NCBI RefSeq assembly: GCF_011050415.1
Contig: NZ_DRFS01000002.1
Location: 1 to 64,000 of the forward strand
DNA from: Halomonas sp.
GTDB taxonomy: Bacteria > Pseudomonadota > Gammaproteobacteria > Pseudomonadales > Halomonadaceae
DNA: 64,000 nt
Direction of reading: 5' to 3'
This document shows, piece after piece, positions 29,558 through 39,951 of this stretch. How positions within the stretch are numbered: position 1 is the first letter of the stretch; every line of letters starts with the position of its first letter. The notes beneath the pieces were generated by a model. It saw nothing but the letters and a program-made list of their open reading frames with translations. It had not been told where the DNA came from and searched no databases. The position numbers and the translations under genes were made by a program.

Positions 29558-30751
29558 ATGTCGGAAATATCGCACCCTCGCGCTCGGGTAAAAGAAGTCT
29601 TCCTCGCTTTTCTACTGCTGGGGCTGACTTCGTTCGGTGGCCCGATAGCGCATTTAGGCTATTTTCGCACTGAGTTTGTAGCACGGCGTAAGTGGCTTAC
29701 CGAGCAGGCCTATGCCGATCTAGTGGCGCTTTGCCAGTTTTTGCCGGGGCCCGCGAGCAGCCAAGTGGGGTTTGCCCTGGGATTAATGCGCGCAGGCCCA
29801 TGGGGGGCTGCGATGGCGTGGCTGGCGTTTACGCTGCCTTCCGCCATTGTGCTGGTGCTGTTTGCCTTCGGCGCGGCGGTGCTGGATGGCCCGATTGCCA
29901 GCGGTATTATTCATGGCCTAAAAGTGGTGGCGGTGGCCATTGTGGCCCATGCGGTGTGGGGCATGGCGCGCAATCTTTGTCCGGATAAAACCCGTGCGGG
30001 CATTGCCTTGGCGGCGGTGTTTACAGTGGTAGTAGTGAGTGGCCCCTTGGGCCAAGTGGCAGCCATTGTGTTGGGGGGGCTGGTTGGATTGGCGTTATGT
30101 CGCGATAGCGCTGCGGCCACGAACAGCGAGCCGCTGCATTTTCCAGTCTCTCGCCGCGTAGGAAGCATCGCGCTGGGGCTATTCGCCGCGCTGCTGGTGC
30201 TACTGCCGCTACTGGCAGGCAGTGCTATATGGTTAGCGATTGCCGATGCGTTCTACCGTTCCGGCGCACTGGTGTTTGGTGGTGGTCATGTTGTGCTGCC
30301 GCTACTTGAAGCCGAAGTGGTGCAGTCGGGCTGGATAACGCCGGATCAGTTTTTAGCGGGCTATGGCGCGGCGCAAGCGGTGCCGGGGCCACTGTTTACC
30401 TTTGCAGCTTACTTGGGTGCGCTGCTACCCGGCATCAACGGGATATTGGGTGCGTTGTTAGCGTTGGTGGCAATCTTTATTCCGGGTTTTTTGCTGTTAG
30501 TCGGTGTGCTGCCATTTTGGAATCAGTTTCGTCAGTGGGGCAGCGCCCAGGCGCTAATGCGCGGTGCTAACGCGGCGGTCGTGGGTATTCTAGGTGCGGC
30601 GCTTTATCAGCCTGTCTGGACCAGTGCGATTATTGGGCCTTACGAGTTTGTGCTGGCGCTCACTGGCTTTTTGCTATTAACCATCTGGAAGCTGCCCGCT
30701 TGGGCGGTGGTCGCCATCGTGTCCTTCGGGGGAATTGTGATTGCGCCGTAG
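29558..30751 (+). CDS. chrA: Chromate transporter ChrA family (two-domain)
   Basis: Tandem CHR domains: LTSFGGPIAHLGYFR...LPGPASSQVGFALG and LVFGGGHVVLPLLE...YGAAQAVPGPLFTFAAYLG. Confidence 0.9.
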   Translation: MSEISHPRARVKEVFLAFLLLGLTSFGGPIAHLGYFRTEFVARRKWLTEQAYADLVALCQFLPGPASSQVGFALGLMRAGPWGAAMAWLAFTLPSAIVLVLFAFGAAVLDGPIASGIIHGLKVVAVAIVAHAVWGMARNLCPDKTRAGIALAAVFTVVVVSGPLGQVAAIVLGGLVGLALCRDSAAATNSEPLHFPVSRRVGSIALGLFAALLVLLPLLAGSAIWLAIADAFYRSGALVFGGGHVVLPLLEAEVVQSGWITPDQFLAGYGAAQAVPGPLFTFAAYLGALLPGINGILGALLALVAIFIPGFLLLVGVLPFWNQFRQWGSAQALMRGANAAVVGILGAALYQPVWTSAIIGPYEFVLALTGFLLLTIWKLPAWAVVAIVSFGGIVIAP

Positions 30752-30829
30752 GTGGTTATCCATACGAAGTAGGAGGTAGCTTTAGCTCGCGACGATATTG
30801 GTATAAGAAATAATATAAAAACTATTATC

Positions 30830-30850
30830 AGACCGCCGAGTGGCGGTCTG
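30830..30850. terminator. Hairpin CAGACCGCC-GAG(T)-GGCGGTCTG between convergent genes
   Basis: Perfect 9-bp inverted repeat in the convergent intergenic gap. Confidence 0.6.
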
Positions 30851-30887
30851 TTGCTAAATGGGCGCTAAGAAAGCAGGTGAGTAGCTG

Positions 30888-31214
30888 CTATGGCGCCTCC
30901 AGCTCTAAGGTGCGACGTAAGACATTGAGTTCGTCAACGCCTAGATGCTCAAGCCTACCGGCGAGCAAATCGCTAATTTTCTGAACGGGAAGCCCAGCCC
31001 GGCGGGCTATTTCTCGGCTTCCAAGGTCTGATACTGCGATCAGACGCGTGATAATACGCATTAAGCGCGTACGTTTTTCTAGTTCCCTGACATCGAGGTC
31101 AGGGCTGCATCGCGGAGGATCTAGCTGTTCCGCATTCGCAATTGCGCGTGCCGTACTCATGTGGCTCCAACAGTCTGAAATGACAAACACACAATGCAGC
31201 CAACTGATGCGCAT
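30888..31214 (-). CDS. XRE-like helix-turn-helix protein
   Basis: LIAVSDLGSREIARRAGLPVQKISDLLAGRLEHLGVDEL HTH pattern. Confidence 0.6.
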   Translation of the reverse strand: MRISWLHCVFVISDCWSHMSTARAIANAEQLDPPRCSPDLDVRELEKRTRLMRIITRLIAVSDLGSREIARRAGLPVQKISDLLAGRLEHLGVDELNVLRRTLELEAP

Positions 31215-31381
31215 TTCAATGCCTAATTTGATGAAAATTTCACTACGTCGGGAAAGCCCGCAAACGGCCTAGCTCTGGTAAACTATGCGACTTCCTATTT
31301 TTCTGTGTATCGGTGTCGATGCACGCTGCCTTTTCGCATTTTTGTCTCGCTTTTATAGGCCGTTGGGCCGAGGAGTTTTGC

Positions 31382-31897
31382 ATGTCGTCGAACAGCGCAC
31401 CCAAGGTGGGCGTGATCATGGGGTCTAAGTCTGACTGGCCGGTCATGGAGCACGCAGTGGCGATGCTGGAGCGCTTGGGCGTGGCATATGAAACCCGCGT
31501 GGTGTCCGCGCACCGTACGCCTGATTTGCTGTTCGATTACGCTAAGAGTGCCTCTGAGCGAGGGCTGCAGGTGATTGTGGCGGGCGCTGGCGGCGCTGCC
31601 CATTTGCCGGGCATGGTGGCTTCTCAAACACCGCTGCCGGTACTGGGGGTGCCGGTAGAGTCGAAAGCATTGAAAGGCTTGGATTCGTTGCTCTCCATTG
31701 CGCAGATGCCTGGCGGCATCGCCGTAGGTACGCTGGCGATTGGTAAGGCGGGCGCCACGAATGCAGGCTTGCTGGCGGCGCAGATTGTTGGTTTGCAAGA
31801 CGCAGCAGTGCGTAGTGCGGTAGAGGCATTCCGTACTGAACAAACCCAGAAAGTACTCGATAACCCTGATCCGCGCCCTGAGCCGGAAGCAGAATAA
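31382..31897 (+). CDS. purE: N5-carboxyaminoimidazole ribonucleotide mutase
   Basis: [17 protein letters not shown]...SAHRTPD...[13 protein letters not shown]. Confidence 0.95.
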   Translation: MSSNSAPKVGVIMGSKSDWPVMEHAVAMLERLGVAYETRVVSAHRTPDLLFDYAKSASERGLQVIVAGAGGAAHLPGMVASQTPLPVLGVPVESKALKGLDSLLSIAQMPGGIAVGTLAIGKAGATNAGLLAAQIVGLQDAAVRSAVEAFRTEQTQKVLDNPDPRPEPEAE

Positions 31898-31938
31898 GGA
31901 AGCTTTCGATGAGCGGTAGCATTTCAAAAGGTACGGGC

Positions 31939-33066
31939 ATGGCAACGCGTATTGGCGTATTGGGTGCAGGCCAGCTAGGCCGTATGTTGGCCCTGGCGGG
32001 CTACCCGCTGGGCAACCGTTTTACCTTCCTGGATACCACGGGTAACCCCAGTGCGGGGATCGGTGATGTGATCGTCGATCCCGATAACCACCACTTGGCG
32101 GAGTTTTTGGCTAAGGTCGATGTGGTGACCTACGAGTTTGAGCATCTACCCGTTGAGCTTGTGCGTGAAATTGAACAGCACAAGCCGGTCTATCCTAGTA
32201 GCCGTGCGATAGAGGTGTGTCAGAACCGGGTTGAAGAGAAGACACTGTTTGACCGCTTAGGCATTCCCACGCCTGCTTACCGTGTGGTTGAGAGCGCCGA
32301 ACAGCTTGAAGCTGCCGCCCGTGAATTGGGTTGCCCGGTCGTGGCTAAGTCGGTCACTGAAGGCTACGACGGCAAGGGTCAGGCGGTATTGAAACAGCCC
32401 GAGCAAGCAGCCGCAGCGTGGAGAGATATCGGTCACTCGCAGTTGGTCGTTGAGGCATTTGTCGACTTCGTGCGCGAAGTTTCGATGATTGCGGTGCGCG
32501 GTCGCGATGGCCAAGTGGTGTTCTACCCCATGGCGGAAAACCAGCACGTTGATGGTATTCTGCGTTACTCCGTGGCACCGCTGCCAGATTTGGATGCCAG
32601 CGTTCAACAAACTGCCGATAGCTATATTCGCTCGCTGCTGGATGAACTGGATTACGTTGGCGTGCTGGCGCTTGAGCTGTTTCAAACCCGCGATGGCAGT
32701 CTGCTGGCTAACGAAATGGCGCCCCGTGTACATAACTCTGGTCACTGGACGATGGATGGCGCGGTGACCAGCCAGTTTGAAAATCATCTGCGTGCGATAC
32801 AGGGATTGCCATTAGGCGATACCCAAGCGATTGCCCCCACTTGCATGATCAACGTGATTGGCCGTGAAGGCGATAATGCGGCGATCCTGGCGCTTGCTAA
32901 TACCCACCTTCACCGCTATGACAAAGCTGAGCGTGCAGGCCGTAAGCTTGCCCACGTCAATATCCTCGCGGCTAACCACGCCGAACTGCTTGAAAAGGTG
33001 CGCGCTTGTAGCGTGCTACTGCCGGGGGCACCGGCCCCTGAGTTAAGTTTTGCTATCAAGCAGTAA
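31939..33066 (+). CDS. purK: N5-carboxyaminoimidazole ribonucleotide synthase
   Basis: IGVLGAGQLGRMLALAG; ATP-grasp; NEMAPRVHNSGHWT. Confidence 0.95.
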   Translation: MATRIGVLGAGQLGRMLALAGYPLGNRFTFLDTTGNPSAGIGDVIVDPDNHHLAEFLAKVDVVTYEFEHLPVELVREIEQHKPVYPSSRAIEVCQNRVEEKTLFDRLGIPTPAYRVVESAEQLEAAARELGCPVVAKSVTEGYDGKGQAVLKQPEQAAAAWRDIGHSQLVVEAFVDFVREVSMIAVRGRDGQVVFYPMAENQHVDGILRYSVAPLPDLDASVQQTADSYIRSLLDELDYVGVLALELFQTRDGSLLANEMAPRVHNSGHWTMDGAVTSQFENHLRAIQGLPLGDTQAIAPTCMINVIGREGDNAAILALANTHLHRYDKAERAGRKLAHVNILAANHAELLEKVRACSVLLPGAPAPELSFAIKQ

Positions 33067-33091
33067 GTTTGTATATCTGCCCGCTTTATAT

Positions 33092-33135
33092 GCACCTCCG
33101 CCTTTGGATTAGTCACAAGGGCTGAGGTGCTTTTT
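33092..33135 (+). terminator. Terminator after purK
   Basis: GCACCTC...GAGGTGC followed by TTTTT. Confidence 0.6.
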
Positions 33136-33312
33136 CATTTTTGAGCTAAGTGGCTAAAACAGCGTTCATAAATTTTAACAATTGATGAAGTGCTAATGAG
33201 CAGCCTTTTACTTACCCTTGCCTTATCGCTTATTCGAAGGTTTTTCAGCGGATAGCTTTTAAATCATAGTTTTTTAAAATTTTCTTGGCATTGCAAAAAT
33301 ATATGGAAGTTT

Positions 33313-34851
33313 ATGTATAACTCATCCGATGAGCAAACACACTCCCAGCGTCTGCGTAACGAAAAAATACGGTTGTTATATGGCAATATTTGGCAACCCG
33401 TTTGTGCAGGTATTTTAGGCGCTGCTTTATTAGTTTTTCTCATGTGGGAAATGGCTGATACGACTGTATTAGTTAGCTGGCTTATCGCAATACTGTTGGT
33501 TTATGGGCTACGTATAATAATAGCTGTCTACTTTTTACGCTCTTCTTCAGCAGAGCAACGACATCCACGTTGGCTGCGTATGTTTGTCCTTGCGGTCTTA
33601 CTGACGGGATGTATTTGGGGCGCTGGCGGCGTACTGATGTTTGACGGCAACCAGCCTGAGCAGACGGCAGCCTTAGCTATCGTGCTAGCTGGTGTGGCGG
33701 CCGGTTGCGTGACGATGTTATCTGCTATTTGGTGGTTAGTTCTTTTCTTTATTTTACCTATTGCGATTCCACTTCAGCTATTGTTTATCTTCTCTAATGC
33801 TCCCACGCATACCATTATCGGCATTTTGCTAGGTCTTTTTGTATTGTTATTAATCGCAACTAGCCATCGTTTAGGTCGCCTGATCCATAACAATATTGAA
33901 TTAAATCTTACTATGGCAGCCCGTGAAGCACAGTTACTTGAAAGTGAAAATCGCTACCTTTCAATTTTTAAACATTCCCCATTAGGTGTGCTGCATTTCA
34001 ATCAACAAGGCTGTGTGACTGATTGCAATGAAAAATTGTTGGAAATGCTAGCGCTTGATCGTTCTAAATTATTAGGGTTATGCATTCTGAATTGTGAACA
34101 TGCAGGGATTAAAACAGCGACGCAAAATGCGTTGAATAGAGGTGCTGGTTACTACGAAGGGACTTTTTCTGTGCTTTATGTTCCCAATAGCTCAGAAGGT
34201 ACACCGGTACGAGCCTTCTTCAACGGTGTACACAGTGTGGACGATGAGATCGTAGGTGGTGTGGTCATTATTGAGGACTTCACCGAGCGCAAGCGCAACG
34301 AAGAGGTAATCTACCGTCAGGCATACTACGACGCGCTAACGGATTTGCCCAATCGACGCCTATTGATCGAGCGATTAGCAACGCTTTGCGATGATTCTCA
34401 AATAGAAAAGCAGGGCGGTCTGCTGATGTTTTTAGATATGGACCGTTTCAAATTGATTAACGATACCTGGGGGCACGCCACGGGGGATGATTTGTTGGTA
34501 CAAGTGGCTCGCCGTTTGGAAGGCTGCCTATGCGAGGGCGATATAGTCGCACGGCTTAGCGGTGACGAGTTTGTGCTCTTAGGACTGTTTGAGGAGTGCT
34601 CCGAGCAAGTACTAGAGGCCCATGCAGAAGCCTATATGCGTGCGGTGCAACAGGCACTCTCACCACCCTACCGGCTGGCCAATCGCGAGGTAGAGGTAAC
34701 GCCCAGCATTGGGTACACCTGTTTTACAGTTGCCGCCTGTGACCACGAAGAAGTGCTCAAACAGGCGGATCTGGCCATGTATCGTGCTAAAACAGAAGGA
34801 CGCGCACGGCTATGTCGCTTTCAGCCCTGGATGCGTGAAGCAATGCATTAA
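33313..34851 (+). CDS. Membrane-anchored PAS-GGDEF diguanylate cyclase
   Basis: ~5-6 N-terminal TM helices, PAS domain (NRYLSIFKHSPLGVLHFNQQG), GGDEF domain with RLSGDEF. Confidence 0.9.
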   Translation: MYNSSDEQTHSQRLRNEKIRLLYGNIWQPVCAGILGAALLVFLMWEMADTTVLVSWLIAILLVYGLRIIIAVYFLRSSSAEQRHPRWLRMFVLAVLLTGCIWGAGGVLMFDGNQPEQTAALAIVLAGVAAGCVTMLSAIWWLVLFFILPIAIPLQLLFIFSNAPTHTIIGILLGLFVLLLIATSHRLGRLIHNNIELNLTMAAREAQLLESENRYLSIFKHSPLGVLHFNQQGCVTDCNEKLLEMLALDRSKLLGLCILNCEHAGIKTATQNALNRGAGYYEGTFSVLYVPNSSEGTPVRAFFNGVHSVDDEIVGGVVIIEDFTERKRNEEVIYRQAYYDALTDLPNRRLLIERLATLCDDSQIEKQGGLLMFLDMDRFKLINDTWGHATGDDLLVQVARRLEGCLCEGDIVARLSGDEFVLLGLFEECSEQVLEAHAEAYMRAVQQALSPPYRLANREVEVTPSIGYTCFTVAACDHEEVLKQADLAMYRAKTEGRARLCRFQPWMREAMH

Positions 34852-35666
34852 GTCAATTGACCGCTAAGTAGCAGCCATAACGCGATTAACGCAAAGTGAC
34901 CGGGGTACCACGCCAACCATAAGCGGCGGGGCATCACGACATTGACGGTAGGTATACGTTGGGCTGCACCCGCCGCTAGAATAAGCACTACCACACAAGT
35001 ACCCACGGTAAACGATTTAGCCATATCGGATGCGTTCATCTGCCCGGCGATCCAGAGTACTGGAAAGGCCGCTAGCCCTGCCCATAGGCGTGCTTGGAAG
35101 TGATTTTCTGCCTGACTTAATGCGTGCATCGCAAACATCAGTAGCGGTATCAACAATAATCCGTTGTGGCCATACTCAACCCAGAATCCGAGCAAGTACC
35201 AAACCGTCACGCCGACAGCCGCGCCTGCCAATAACCAGGGTAAGCCTATTGTTTGCCGTTGATAGTGCTGCCAGCCCAGGCGTACCAGTGTGCCTAACGC
35301 AAGGCCACTGGCCAGGGTGAAGCAGACATTTAAGATAAACGCATCAGAGGCGCGAGGCATCATCATATAAGGTAGCTGGGCGACGAGGCCGATGACTAAA
35401 ATGCGGCGTGAATAGCGTAGTGGGTTACGGGTATTGAACAGCCCGTGCCACGCTACCATGGCGGCAAACAGCGGAAAGGCGATGCGGCCAATCGAAGCAC
35501 CCGCCCAGCCTAAATCCCAATCACCGGGCAGTACGTAACGAGTGAGGTGGTCAATGGTCATGGTAATCAGCGCCAGCCATTGCCCCCAGCCTGTCCAGTG
35601 GGAAGAGGGGCGCAAAGGCGCATCAGTCTCTGTTGCTACCGAGAGGGCCGCTGATTTTTCAACCAT
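34848..35666 (-). CDS. TraX family protein
   Basis: Multi-TM; WLALITMTIDHLTRYV, GRIAFPLFAAMVAW, RYSRRILVIGLVAQLPYM. Confidence 0.75.
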   Translation of the reverse strand: MVEKSAALSVATETDAPLRPSSHWTGWGQWLALITMTIDHLTRYVLPGDWDLGWAGASIGRIAFPLFAAMVAWHGLFNTRNPLRYSRRILVIGLVAQLPYMMMPRASDAFILNVCFTLASGLALGTLVRLGWQHYQRQTIGLPWLLAGAAVGVTVWYLLGFWVEYGHNGLLLIPLLMFAMHALSQAENHFQARLWAGLAAFPVLWIAGQMNASDMAKSFTVGTCVVVLILAAGAAQRIPTVNVVMPRRLWLAWYPGHFALIALWLLLSGQLT

Positions 35667-35744
35667 GGTACCTCCTTGTAGATTTCTATTATGGGGTAAA
35701 GACCCGAAATGCTCCCGCTAGTTCGCAGTCATTACTTCTTCAAT

Positions 35745-36887
35745 TTAGTTGGTATAGACCGGCTTACCTAACGCCCATACTTGGTCAATCGCCCAGCGGC
35801 CATCTGCAAGTACAATAAAATCTGCATCGCTACCGGCCATCAGGCGACCTTTATGGGGCAGCTTTAATATGTCGGCAGCGGATGTGGCTGCACAGCGCAG
35901 TGCATGCTCGAAGGTGATTTTGTGCTCATTGATACACTCCCCCAACACTTCAAATAGGCTGCTTAGTTTACCCGGTTTTAAGCCGATAAAACGGCGCTGG
36001 TCATCAAATTGCGGTAATGATGCGTTGGCATCAGATGAAAGGCTGATGCGTGCTGGCTCAATGAGGGCGTGCAGCGCGCGGGCTACCGCTTCTGCTGCTG
36101 GTACTTCACCACTCGCCAGTAGTTCAGGCGTGGTGCTCGTGGTGAAATCAATGCGGCCACCTTCGCGGGCAAAGCGCAAACCATCTTCAAATAGCGCTGG
36201 GGTGCGGTTGATATGGGTAGGGTAGAACTGCGCAAGAGGAATGGCGCTATGCTTGGCGACGCTGCGCAGCGGCTCTAGATGGGAGTCAGCATCGCCGGTA
36301 TGAATAAACACGATGCCTGATTTTCCTGCTAGCAACCCGGCGGTGCGTGCATCAGACGCTAGCCGGGTAAGTTCGTGAGTGCTTGGCTGGGAACCGCGGT
36401 GGTCGCTAATCGCCACCTCGCCAACACCAATAAACTCAGGAATATAAAGAATGTCGCTGGCCACCGACCCGGTCAGGGTGACGGGAGGCAGCTGGTAAGA
36501 GCCGGTATAGGCGTAAGTGGTTAAGCCACCTGCAGCAAGCTCCCGAGCTTTGCCGATTAGATTAGCCGGGGTGCGCGTTAGCGCATCGGTGCCCAGAGCG
36601 CCCACTAGGGTAGTGACTCCCGAGGCGCAGGCGTCTTCAAGGCTGAGTTCCGCTGTACGATTGCCAAAACCACCTTCACCGCCGCCGCCGATATAGTGAA
36701 CCAGTGGATCTACCAAGCCTGGAATAACGCGACGGCCTTCTAGATCCGCTGTGGTAATCAATGAACCTAGGTTAAACGTTTCTGCGGCATCGATGACCGC
36801 TGCGATACGCTGGTCGGCGATTAATAAATGGCACAAGCCGCGGGACTCTGGCGCGTAAAGGTGAGCGTTTTTAACTAGCGTAAGCAT
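35745..36887 (-). CDS. iadA: Isoaspartyl dipeptidase (beta-aspartyl-peptidase)
   Basis: GRRVIPGLVDPLVHYIGGGGEGG, VIFIHTGD, amidohydrolase layout. Confidence 0.9.
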   Translation of the reverse strand: MLTLVKNAHLYAPESRGLCHLLIADQRIAAVIDAAETFNLGSLITTADLEGRRVIPGLVDPLVHYIGGGGEGGFGNRTAELSLEDACASGVTTLVGALGTDALTRTPANLIGKARELAAGGLTTYAYTGSYQLPPVTLTGSVASDILYIPEFIGVGEVAISDHRGSQPSTHELTRLASDARTAGLLAGKSGIVFIHTGDADSHLEPLRSVAKHSAIPLAQFYPTHINRTPALFEDGLRFAREGGRIDFTTSTTPELLASGEVPAAEAVARALHALIEPARISLSSDANASLPQFDDQRRFIGLKPGKLSSLFEVLGECINEHKITFEHALRCAATSAADILKLPHKGRLMAGSDADFIVLADGRWAIDQVWALGKPVYTN

Positions 36888-36919
36888 CGCATTCCTTAGT
36901 TTTTGATTTTAGACGACAA

Positions 36920-36945
36920 GAACGCCGACCCTTGGGTCGGCGTTC
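36920..36945 (-). terminator. Perfect 12-bp hairpin GAACGCCGACCC-TT-GGGTCGGCGTTC
   Basis: Inverted repeat just downstream of binding-protein gene 1. Confidence 0.65.
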
Positions 36946-36961
36946 TCACACCTTTGCGTGC

Positions 36962-37759
36962 TTAGAGGCGCACATCATAGTTGAAGTAACGGTTCATTAT
37001 TTCATCATAAGTGCCATCGTCTTTTATGGCACGTAAGGCTTCATTGAAGCGTTCAGCCAGCGCTTCATCGCGAGGCCGAAAAGCCACGCCTACCCCTTGG
37101 CCGAAAATATGCTCCGGCTGCTTGATGAAATCACTAATGCGCTGGAAATCACTGCCCTCACTATCGATGTCAATAGCGGCTTCGGCGATGGGGTAGTCCA
37201 TGAAGGTGAGATCCAGGCGCCCGGCTAGAAGGTCAGTCACTACATCATCTACCCCTGTATAGCGGCGGATCTCAAGGATGTCTCCATATAGCTCAGTGAC
37301 GTAGTTATCTTGTAGGGTGGCCCGCTGCACTCCCACGGTTAACCCTTCCAAACTGTCGCGATCTTCAATATTGATATTGTGCTCATTGGTGGTGATCCAA
37401 GCACTGGGGGTGGTGTAGTAGGCTTCTGAGAAAAGCACACGCTGGGCGCGCTCCTCGGTAATCGCCATAGAGGACATAATGGCATCGTAGTTACGCGCCA
37501 GTAGGCCGGGAATAATGCCATCCCAGTCCTGCTCAACCCAGGTGCAGCTTACTTCCAGGTATTCGCAGACGGCGTTACCCAGTTCGATCTCAAAACCGGT
37601 AAGGGTGCCGTCGGCTTCACGGTACATAAAGGGTTCGTAGGGCACATCGACGCCGAGGCGAATCTCGTCGTAGTCGCGTGCAGTGGCGGGAGTCGAAACA
37701 AACGACGTCGAAAAACCGACCGCCAAGGCAGCGGCCAGAGTCAGCGTTGCAGAACGCAT
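36962..37759 (-). CDS. Amino-acid ABC transporter substrate-binding protein (paralog 1)
   Basis: Signal peptide; DYDEIRLGVDVPYEPFMYREADGTLTGFEIELGNAVCE; SBP family 3. Confidence 0.9.
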   Translation of the reverse strand: MRSATLTLAAALAVGFSTSFVSTPATARDYDEIRLGVDVPYEPFMYREADGTLTGFEIELGNAVCEYLEVSCTWVEQDWDGIIPGLLARNYDAIMSSMAITEERAQRVLFSEAYYTTPSAWITTNEHNINIEDRDSLEGLTVGVQRATLQDNYVTELYGDILEIRRYTGVDDVVTDLLAGRLDLTFMDYPIAEAAIDIDSEGSDFQRISDFIKQPEHIFGQGVGVAFRPRDEALAERFNEALRAIKDDGTYDEIMNRYFNYDVRL

Positions 37760-38038
37760 AGTCAGTCTCCTGAAAACGATTTTTTTAGGTAGTGAGTGTT
37801 ACAAGTGCGCAGGCGGTGAAATACGCTAAGCACAAGGATTGCTGTGCGTTATAAACACACGGCAATAGTCACGCGCAGGGGCGTGGAATGGCACGGGCGT
37901 GCCAAAGGGGGAAGACTATTCGTCGAACCACTCGCTCAGGTAAAAGCTGTCAAAGTAGCAGCTTGTACCTGGGCGTTGTGCGCTTGTAAGAAGCGCTTGA
38001 AAGGCAGGGCTATTGATCATGATTGCTTCCGCTTAGAC

Positions 38039-38066
38039 TCCTCCCCAGCGGGGGCGCTGAGGAGGA
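38039..38066 (-). terminator. Hairpin TCCTCCCCAGCG-GGGG-CGCTGAGGAGGA
   Basis: 12-bp stem with one mismatch downstream of paralog 2. Confidence 0.55.
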
Positions 38067-38074
38067 GAGAGCGA

Positions 38075-38851
38075 TTACTCTTGGTCGTCTTCAAAGTAAC
38101 GGGCATGAATACTATCGTAGGTGCCATCTTCTTTAACTGCAACGATTGCCTCGTTAAAGCGTTCAGCTAACGCTTCGTCGCGGGGGCGCAGGGCAATGGC
38201 AAGTCCGTCACCGAAATACTCATAGGGCTCATTGATCATTTCGCCAATGACACGGTAGTCACTTCGTTCACTATCAAGCAGCGTGGTTTTACCCACTGGG
38301 TAATTTACAAACACAATATCGACACGCTCTGCTTCCATATCCAGCAGCATGTCATCCACGCTGGCGTAACGACGAACAGTTGCGATATCACCATAGAAGT
38401 CGGTGGCATAATTATCTTGCAGGGTACCGCGCTGAACACCCAGCGTTAGCCCCTCTAGGTTAGCTTCATTAATTTCTTCAAACTCAACCTTCTCAGGCCC
38501 AAACCAGGCAGAGGGGACGGTTAGATAGGAGTCGGTGAATAAGACCTGAGCGCGACGCTCATCGTTAATGGTCATAGAGGACATGATAGCGTCGTAATTG
38601 CGGGCTAATAGTCCAGGGATTATCCCATCCCACTGCTGTTCAACCCATTCGCAGGTAACTTCCATTTGCTCGCAGAGAGCGTTACCAAGATCAATATCAA
38701 AACCTGTCAGCTCCCCGTCAGGCGTTCGGTACTCCATTGGCTCGTAAGGGACATCAACACCAAAACGTATATGGTCGTAACTGTCGCGAGCTTGAGCGTA
38801 ACCCGCACTGAGCGCGAGGGCGGTTATCGATGTTAGAATAATCGTTTTCAT
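38075..38851 (-). CDS. Amino-acid ABC transporter substrate-binding protein (paralog 2)
   Basis: MKTIILTSITALALSAGYAQARDSYDHIRFGVDVPYEPMEYRTPDGELTGFDIDLGNALCE; start at MKTII preferred to the ORF-track start. Confidence 0.9.
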   Translation of the reverse strand: MKTIILTSITALALSAGYAQARDSYDHIRFGVDVPYEPMEYRTPDGELTGFDIDLGNALCEQMEVTCEWVEQQWDGIIPGLLARNYDAIMSSMTINDERRAQVLFTDSYLTVPSAWFGPEKVEFEEINEANLEGLTLGVQRGTLQDNYATDFYGDIATVRRYASVDDMLLDMEAERVDIVFVNYPVGKTTLLDSERSDYRVIGEMINEPYEYFGDGLAIALRPRDEALAERFNEAIVAVKEDGTYDSIHARYFEDDQE

Positions 38852-39012
38852 AATGTTCCCTGTCAGAATATATGAATCAAATAGCATTGCCTTGCACCGT
38901 AAAATATATTGGTAAGGCAAAAAGATGGCGCTAATGAACTTAGCTGTAAGCGGTGCATTCGCACTCTTTATGGTATTGATTGAACTGGCGATTTTAATCG
39001 GCATTAACGAAA

Positions 39013-39034
39013 CGCCCCCGGCTAGGCGGGGGCG
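39013..39034 (-). terminator. Hairpin CGCCCCCG-GCTAGG-CGGGGGCG
   Basis: 8-bp GC stem downstream of paralog 3; T-rich on the minus strand. Confidence 0.6.
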
Positions 39035-39045
39035 AAGTGCATCTT

Positions 39046-39822
39046 TTACTCTTGGTCTTCACCAAAATAACGGGTGTAGATTTCGTCGTAAGTACCGTCT
39101 TCTTGCAGCTCGGCTAAGGCCTCATTGAAGCGCTCGGCCAGGGCCTCATCACGTTGACGGAAGGCGATACCAAAGCCGTCACCAAAATACTCTTTAGGCT
39201 CGGTGATGGTTTCGCCAATCAGTACGTACTCACCATGCTCGCTGTCTAACAGGGTGGTTTGCCCGATAGGGTAATCTAGAAAGACGATATCCAGGCGCTC
39301 GGCTTGCATGTCCAGCACCATATCGTCGGCGGTGGAATAGCGGCTAACGCTGGCAACACTACTGTAATTGTCAGTGACATAGTTATCCTGCAGGGTGCCG
39401 CGCTGTACACCGATAGTCATGCCGTCCAGTGTTTCTTCATTGGCTTCGCTGATATCCAGGCTGCTGGGTGCGAACCAGGCAGAAGGCATAGTGATGTAGG
39501 GGTCAGAGAACAGCACTTGCTCACGACGCTCGTCATTAATGGTCATCGAGGACATGATGGCATCGTAGTTGCGCGACATCAGGCCTGGAATGATGCCATC
39601 CCACTCTTGCTCGATCCATTCACAGGTAACGCCGATGCGTTCGCACAGTGCATTGCCCAGATCAATGTCAAAGCCGGTCAGCTCGCCATCTGCTGTGCGG
39701 TACTCCATTGGCTCGTATGGCACATCAACACCGATACGAACGTTGTCATAGTCGCGTGCTTGGGCCGAAGATGCGGCAGCGACAGCTAAGCCAAGTAGTG
39801 AAACAGACAGCAGCTTTTTCAT
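39046..39822 (-). CDS. Amino-acid ABC transporter substrate-binding protein (paralog 3)
   Basis: MKKLLSVSLLGLAVAAASSAQARDYDNVRIGVDVPYEPMEYRTADGELTGFDIDLGNALCE. Confidence 0.9.
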   Translation of the reverse strand: MKKLLSVSLLGLAVAAASSAQARDYDNVRIGVDVPYEPMEYRTADGELTGFDIDLGNALCERIGVTCEWIEQEWDGIIPGLMSRNYDAIMSSMTINDERREQVLFSDPYITMPSAWFAPSSLDISEANEETLDGMTIGVQRGTLQDNYVTDNYSSVASVSRYSTADDMVLDMQAERLDIVFLDYPIGQTTLLDSEHGEYVLIGETITEPKEYFGDGFGIAFRQRDEALAERFNEALAELQEDGTYDEIYTRYFGEDQE

Positions 39823-39951
39823 TCTTTTTAACTCCGTGAGTATCAATTTCACCTTATGGTGATCCCCTTTAAGCTAACCCAGGTTGGCGCTAACGAAAAG
39901 AGGGGACCCGTATAGTGAACCAACGTTTGTTTTACGTTCATTTAAAAAGTG

